64,000 bases of DNA from Glebionis coronaria. Taxonomy: Eukaryota; Streptophyta; Magnoliopsida; Asterales; Asteraceae. Shown piece by piece: positions 57,260 through 64,000 of this stretch. The translations under genes were made by a program, and so were the position numbers. The notes under the pieces were generated by a model, which saw nothing but the letters and a program-made list of their open reading frames with translations, had not been told where the DNA came from and searched no databases. The stretch lies in the NCBI GenBank assembly GCA_025667525.1, contig CM046878.1, positions 78,037,696 through 78,101,695 on the forward strand. Reading direction: 5' to 3'. The number at the start of each line of letters is the position of its first letter. Positions within the stretch are counted from its first letter, which is position 1.

Positions 57260-60200
57260 ATGGATTCTACTGCTGAATATCGTGTGACGAACAACAACAT
57301 AATGGTGGCGGGTAACAAAGAGAGACCACTAATGCTTGTGTCGGGTCGATATGATCAATGGCAATCCCGTTTTATACGTTACCTTGACACAAAACCTAAC
57401 GGTGATGCTTTAAGGCAATGCATTTTGGATGGACCCTATAAACTCTCAAGGATTCAAGTTCCTGCAGTACCAGCCACAGACACAAGCGACGCACAACCCG
57501 CATACGAACGTGATGACAAGAGGACCGACCTCACCCCAGAGAACCATGCGTGGTTTGATGCAGAAAAGGAAGCAATCTACTTAATTCTCAGTGGCATTGG
57601 AGATGAAATTTACTCTACGATTGACGCATGTCCTACTGCTCAAGAAATGTGGACGGCTATTGAAAGATTGCAACAAGGTGAATCACTTAACAAACAAGAT
57701 GTGAAAACTAAGATGTTTTGGAACATTGACAAGTTTACATCAAAGGATGGGGAATCAATTGATTCTTATTACTCCGATTCAACAAGATGATGAATGATAT
57801 GACCCGAAACAACTTGCAAGTTTCTACCATGCAAGTCAATGTCCAATTTCTACAGCAACTTCAACCAGAGTGGACACGGTTTGTCACCTTGGTGAAACAA
57901 CAACAAAAGTTAGACGAAGTTTCATATCACAAGCTCTTTGACATCTTAAAACAATTTCAAAATGAGGCAAATGAACTTCGAGCTGAACGAGTTGCAAAGA
58001 TTTCCAATTCACTTGCTTTGGTGTCTACCACTCAACATTACCCAAATTATCATTCTCGTACTTCAAAGACCTACTCTACTCAATCATCATCACCACGATC
58101 ATCCATTGTCTCCAAGTCACATGTTCCAACATGATCCCGAGCCAAAGAAGTTACACTTGCACCATCACCCACACCTGAGCAATCATCCGAAGAAGACAGT
58201 GATGAAGAAGTAGCTCAAAAGGATAGGGAATTCAAGCAACAAATGGCTTTCGTTATGAAGCAATATAAGAAAATCTACAAACCCACCAACAACAACCTTC
58301 GAACATCTTCAAACCCGAGGAACACCCATGCACAGAGTCCTCCAAGGTATGACACACGAATACGTGCTGAGAGTCCTCCAAAGTATGATCGACAACCTAA
58401 GTATGATAATCAGAGGGTGGCTACTGTTGTTGGAAATAGGGAAACTGTTGGTACTCAAGTTGTGCAACAAAGTGGGATTCAGTGTTATAACTGCAGAGGT
58501 TTTGGGCATTTGGCTAGGGAATGCAGGCAGCCAAAGAGGGTTAAAGATTATGGTTATCATAAGGAAAAGATGCTGTTGTGCAAGAAAATGGAAGCTGGAA
58601 TCAAGTTATCAGCTGATGAAGGAGAAATGCTTGACGACACAGATGATGAACTCTCCGACCAAGAACTCGAGGCACATTATTCATACATGGCAAAGATTCA
58701 TGAGGTCCTTAACGTCACTGAAGATGACAATGGTCCTATCTTTGATACTGAGCCAACTGATAAGGTACAAGATGATGATGAATATAATGTGTTTGGTGAT
58801 ACACATGAGCATAGTGAACTTCCAACAACAATTACTGACACGTGTATGATGAAAACGGTTGATAGCAATATCACACCCGATTCATCAGACATGTGCAATA
58901 ATGAGTTTGAGGATGATCAACATGCAAATGAGTATGATGACGAGGAGCGTGTCGCGCTTGCTAATTTAATTGCTAGTTTACAAAAAGATGTCAATAAAAA
59001 TAGAAAGAATCAAAAGCAATTAAAGAAGGCAAACGCAGCGCTCACTCAAAACTTTGAAGAATGCAAAGCCGCTCTTATAAAATCTAGTGAGACTATTGAT
59101 AGTTATAGGGCTGAGCTTCTTCAAAAGACCAACGAGCTTGAGGGGTACAAAAGTCGTGTCATCAACGTTAAAAAGGACGATTTTGAAAATAAATACAATG
59201 AAGCTCTTGCTTTGTTAACTACAGAAAAACGTCAATTTAATGTTTTATTAAGTGATGAACGTCAAAAAACGTACCTTGCCACAACAAAAGTTAATGAACT
59301 TGAATAGAGGATTTCTATGAACACCACCGATTCTGCTAAAATTCTTGACGAAAAGAAACAAGAGGTTGACACATTAAAACAAGATTTCAAAAATAGACAA
59401 AGCAAAGATACTGAAAAAGTAAAGGATCTCGAAGAAAAAGTCGATTTTTTGAAAAAAGTTGTTTATAATACACATGACTCTGTTGAAACCGTAAGAATGA
59501 TAGCACCTCGGTCGTTTTTCAAGGGTCAACCTAGCTTTGCCACCCCCAAGTACCTCGAACAAGCTCAAGCTGCGAACCCCCATTTATATCTTGACGAGTC
59601 CGAATGGACCGATCATGATTACCCTGTAGCTAACCTCGATAGTGAAGAGACGTCCCTTTGGGATGAGGAGAGTAGATCACCGGTCAATAAAGATTTTATG
59701 AAACCATAACTATGCTTATCTAAACAGTCTTTATGGTCTTTTCACTCCACAAAAACAGAAGTCTCGTGAGGAATTCTTTTTAGAATGCAAACAAAAAAGA
59801 ATTCAATGGAAAAAGGCTTTTGCAGCTAAGAGGAAAACTAACGTTTTTAAATATATTAACTATTTACCTCTAGATGCTTCTAAAAGCAAAAGTAGAAAAA
59901 CACTTGGTTTTCTTAAACACCACGTTGATAATGTTCAATCAATTGTTGAAAGCGATTGGGAAAAACATCAAAAGGATAAGTGGAAAACCGAGATTCCTCA
60001 CGACATAACTGTGCTTGTGAAAGAACTTTTAATACCAAATACGAAGATAATAAAAGAACATGTTCTTGAGTTTGAAAATTTTATTTGGTCTGAAATGTTT
60101 GATGATTTGAAATATGTTGAGTCTCTTGAAAAAGAAATTGATGAACTTCAAAATGACAAATCAGAATTTTCAAACGAATATGATCTACTCTTAGAAGAAT

Positions 60201-61623
60201 GTCTCTCCAAAGATATTTTGTGTGTTAATCTTCAATCTTGTGCTGATATCGATGAATATTCTGATGTTGCATGCAAATATCTTGATAAAATCAAATAATG
60301 TGAGCGTCTTGAACTTGAGCTTTCGAAACATAAAGAAAATGTTGATAAAAAGGCTTTTGAGTTACTTCAACACAAAACTGATTTCCTTCAAAAACATTGT
60401 CATTCTCTTGAACTTGCTTTGCAAAAAGACGTTGGTAGTTTTCCACATGATAATAAATTGCAAGAAAAAATTTCCCAAACGTTTCGTGAAATGAATGAAC
60501 AGAATTTGGAAATTAAAGGGTTGAAAGCTCAGTTACAAGACAGGGACAGAGCGATAGCAGAGTTGCAAAAACTCGTTGCTAAGATGGGTGGGAAGATTGT
60601 GGAACCTAGTGTTAAGAAACCTGTTGTAAGACAACCCAATGCTCAAAAAGTGACTAGACCCTCTGTCTTGGGAAAACCATTTGTTTTCTCTAATTCTGCA
60701 TTTGCAAAACCTGCGTTTGCCCCCAAGACGGATGGGAAGGATAGGTTACCACAAAACACTCCCAAAACACATATTCAATCACAAAGCATTAAGAACACAA
60801 ATGTGGTAAACCAGGGATGTATAGATTGGCCACTAAATCCACACGAAACAAAGAAAGTCAATCACCTTAGACTTCTAGAAACACTAATAGACGTGTGTCT
60901 TTTACTACAGGAGTAGTCCCCACTGCTAGTGTTAGCCGGCCCCAGCTTAAGAGCACTCGCATGAATGAAAAGGTCTGGCAAAACAAAAGTCAAGGGAAGA
61001 TAAAGGAAGTAGAAGACCACCCTAGGATTTTCAATGTTTCTAAGAATAAAACGTCTGTAATCGCGTGTAATGACGATTTGAATGATTCGACTTTGAATGC
61101 TTTGAATGTTAAGTTTGTTTGTGTGAAATGTGGAAAGTGTGCTAATGCTAATCATGCTATGTGTGTTTCGAATAATGTCAAAGGCGTAGAAACTAGAACT
61201 AAGAAGAAAACTGTGATGCCTATTAGTGCTAGAAAACCCAAACGCAAAGTGAACCATTCTGGTGCAACCCCCCCTAAGAAAAGTATTGCATCTGACTCCA
61301 CCACTAAGAACCCTAGAAGCAGAGTTAGGGAATTATATGAGTCTGCTAGCAAGTCTTGGAAATGGTGGTTTGCTAATCAATGTCCTCCAGGATATAAATG
61401 GATGCCTAAGGTTAGGACAGAAAATGTGACTACGAGCATTAGTGTGCCTCTAAGTGATGAAACTAGGGAAACTAATGAATCGGAAATCACAACTAACATG
61501 GAATCCAATTTAGCAAATGCTCCATCGTGTTCTAATTCTTCTGCAGGTGATCGAAATAATTCTCTGTATACTGGACTCCGGATGCACGAAGCACATGACG
61601 GGGAATCTCAAGCTTCTAATTAA
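57260..61623 (+). pseudogene. Element E long gag, several breaks
   Basis: The frame begins MDSTAEYRVTNNN and follows element D gag: a capsid-like part (YDQWQSRFIRYLD, DACPTAQEMWTAIERLQQG), the zinc knuckle CYNCRGFGHLAREC near 58480, a long coiled-coil region, and CVKCGKCANANHAMC near 61120. Breaks are a one-base deletion near 57770, TGA at 58132, TAG at 59305, TAA at 59707 with a frame change, TAA at 60296 and another frame change near 60890. It ends QSQASN at 61623 inside pol. Confidence 0.85.
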
Positions 61624-64000
61624 CTTCGTGGAGAAGTTCCTGGGTACGGTCGGATTCGGAAATGATCAATTTGCACCGATCCTAGGATATGGAGACTTGG
61701 TTCAAGGGAATATTACTATCAAAAGGGTTTACTATGTCGAAGGGCTCAATCACAATCTTTTCTCGGTTGGTCAATTCTGTGATGCGGATTTGGAGGTTGC
61801 TTTTCGAAAGAAGACATGTTTTGTTCGTGATTATGATGGGAATGACTTACTTACCGGAACACGGGGTACTGATCTCTACACTATTTCACTACAAGATTCC
61901 ACATCTTCAACTCCAATCTGTTTCATGGCTAAAGCTTCAACGACTCAAGCTTGGTTATGGCATCAACGTTTATCTCATCTTAACTTTGATACCATCAACT
62001 TGCTTTCCAAGAAAGATATTGTGCGAGGCCTTCCTAACTTGAAGTTCATCAAAGATCATCTTTGTTCTTCTTGTGAGCTTTGTAAAGCTAAACGGAGTAG
62101 TTTCAAGACAAAGACTACACCAAGCTCTAAAGGACGCTTAGATCTTCTTCATATAGATTTGTGTGGTCCCATGCGTGTTCAAAGTATCAATGGGAAGAAA
62201 TACGTTATGGTAATTGTCGATGACTATTCAAGGTACACATGGACTCACTTCTTGAGGTCCAAGGATGAAACACCCGATGTTCTCATCAGCTTCCTTAAAG
62301 TGATACAACGTGGTCTTCAAGCTCAAGTTAAAGTTGTTCGTACTGACAGAGGTACAGAATTTTTGAATTCAAAACTGAGAAACTATTTTGAAGCCGAGGG
62401 AATTGAACATGAAACATCTATTGCTCGAACACCCGAACAAAACGGCGTTATTGAAAGACGAAACCGTTCTTTAGTTGAGGCTGCTCGAACATTATTATCC
62501 GCTTCAAAACTTCCACTATACTTTTGGGCCGAAGCCGTGTCAACCGCATGCTACATACAAAACCGCTCTTTAATTATCCCAAGACACGAAAAGACACCAT
62601 ATCACATAATTAATGATCGCAAACCTTCACTCAAACACCTACATGTTTTTGGATGTACGTGTTACATTATACGAGATGGTGAAAATCTGGACAAGATGAA
62701 AGAGAAAGGTGATGCATGCATTTTAGTGGGATATGCAACTCAGTCTAAGGGATACAAAGTATACAACAAGAGAACAAAATTGATAGTCGAGACTATTCAT
62801 ATCAGATTTGATGAATTACAAGAAATGGCACTTGAACAAAACAGTTTAAGTCCCGATCCACAACGACAAACGACTTCCGTTCACAACCGCACGGAACTCG
62901 GAACTCAAGACCACATCAATGAACCGTCAAGTTCAAAGCTGGTTCCTGAACATGTTTCTAGAGCAGATATGACAGTGGACACGACACTTGAAGAGTTGGA
63001 AATGTTATATGGACCAATGTATGATGAATATTTCACGGGGGAGAAACAAGTTATATCAAAGTCTTCCACTATCACTCATGATACGAATGATGATACCGAT
63101 CATCATCAACAAAAGGATACAACTTCATCTACTTCAACACGGGTTGCTGCAGATTTACCTCCTCAGAATATCACTTCAACAATCGATCCTACAACATCCA
63201 CAACTACTGTCATTGCTCTAGAGAACACAAATCAAGCAGACGGTGCATTATCTGACGATGACGATTTTCACAACCCATTTGGTACACCGGTACACGAAAC
63301 TGGAGAGTCCTCTACTCGCCATGTTGATCCGTCAAATATGCATACGTTTTATCAACGACGTCCTTCAACACATCATTGGACCCGCGATCATCCTTTGGTT
63401 CACGTAATTGGAAACCCGTCACAGCCTGTTCGTACAAGACGACAACTAGCAACCGATGGCGATGTTTGTATGTTCGCACTCGCCGTGAGTACTGCTGAAC
63501 CGAAAAACATCAAAGAAGCCATGGCTGATCATGCTTGGGTCGAATCGATGACGGATGAACTTCAACAATTTTAAAGACTTAAAGTCTGGGAACTTGTTGA
63601 CAGACCATACGATGTTATTCCTCTAAATCTTCGTTGGATCTGGAAAAACAAGATGGATGAAGAAAACACGATCATCAAGTACAAATCAAGGCTAGTGGCT
63701 AAGGGGTATGGCCAGAAAGAGGGAATTGATTTTGACGAATCATTTGCACCAGTAGCTCGTATGGAAGCGGTCAGGATTTTTCTTACTTATGCTGCACATA
63801 AGGGATTCACTGTCTATCAAATGGACGTAAAGACGGCATTTCATAACGGTCCTTTGAAGGAAGAAGTCTATGTCACGCAGCCGGAAGGATTCGTCAATCA
63901 TCATTATCTTGACAAGGTGTATCGTCTCCACAAAGCACTTTATGGACTCAAGCAAGCTCCAAGGGCGTGGTACGACGAGCTCTCGAAATTTCTGGTCTCC
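61517..64000 (+). pseudogene. Element E pol, partial (window end)
   Basis: Protease [11 protein letters not shown] (Asp at 61574), pre-integrase [27 protein letters not shown], the integrase core ([36 protein letters not shown]) and the start of reverse transcriptase ([45 protein letters not shown]) are readable. A TAA at 63572 separates integrase and reverse transcriptase parts in the same frame. The YVDD motif would lie beyond the window. Pol overlaps gag by 107 bases, the same length as in element D. Confidence 0.9.

Larger units (their letters stand above)
56088..64000 (+). mobile_element. Copia retrotransposon, decayed relative of element D, 5' part (element E)
   Basis: A 5' LTR, tRNA-Met primer site, leader with a TTCCGAT array, long gag and pol follow the same order as element D, with strong protein similarity throughout. 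It runs off the window within reverse transcriptase, so its 3' LTR and target duplication cannot be checked. It carries several stops and frameshifts and is clearly older than D. The LTR start is placed by aligning TTTTAGCC with the TGTTAGCC start of element D. Confidence 0.9.

Overview
The window is plant nuclear DNA, most likely from a eudicot of the daisy family (Asteraceae). It is AT-rich, holds several families of LTR retrotransposons with tRNA-Met type primer sites, a CACTA transposon, and intron-containing fragments of conserved eukaryotic genes. The family assignment rests on the style of the Copia proteins (long coiled-coil gag, a CVxCGKC cluster, and an extra reading frame after RNase H) and is an inference. 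I see no intact host gene. Nearly all of the sequence is mobile elements nested in each other or decayed gene fragments.

Layout. 1-4.1 kb: decayed AT-rich repeat ending in a probable old LTR. 4.2-8.6 kb: a graveyard of gene fragments. It holds a PARG (poly(ADP-ribose) glycohydrolase) pseudogene on the minus strand, a 627-bp TRIM, a cytochrome P450 scrap on the plus strand, and a DNA polymerase epsilon C-terminal (DUF1744) pseudogene on the minus strand. 9541-18372: a non-autonomous LARD-type LTR element with 1.98-kb LTRs and no gag-pol. 18534-30446: a complete but defective SIRE/Maximus-like Copia element (element B) with a perfect ACCTT target duplication, gag, pol and a third frame. 30.4-33.1 kb: unassigned, with weak exon-like pieces.

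From 33086 the structure is a Russian doll. A Copia element (element C) has its 5' LTR split by a 20.2-kb CACTA transposon (33173-53366, GTT duplication). The CACTA carries an intron-containing SMC1 fragment, a second unidentified multi-exon fragment, a 30-bp satellite, and a nearly intact minus-strand Copia element (element D, 40504-52130, TTAGC duplication, identical LTRs). Element C resumes at 53370 and is cut again near 56088 by element E, a decayed relative of D that runs off the window end.

The strongest unexplained signal is in element B. A nonamer, ACGYTGACA and variants, recurs about 40 times with a preferred 21-bp spacing. It occurs in both LTRs, gag, pol, the untranslated gap and the third frame, in coding and noncoding DNA alike. 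The LARD has its own dispersed palindromic module plus a ladder of LTR hairpins, and elements D and E share arrays of TTCCGAT/TTGCGAT in their leaders. Other points of interest are a conserved 107-nt gag/pol overlap in D and E, a covarying LTR hairpin beside the TATA box, and amber-biased nonsense mutations in B.
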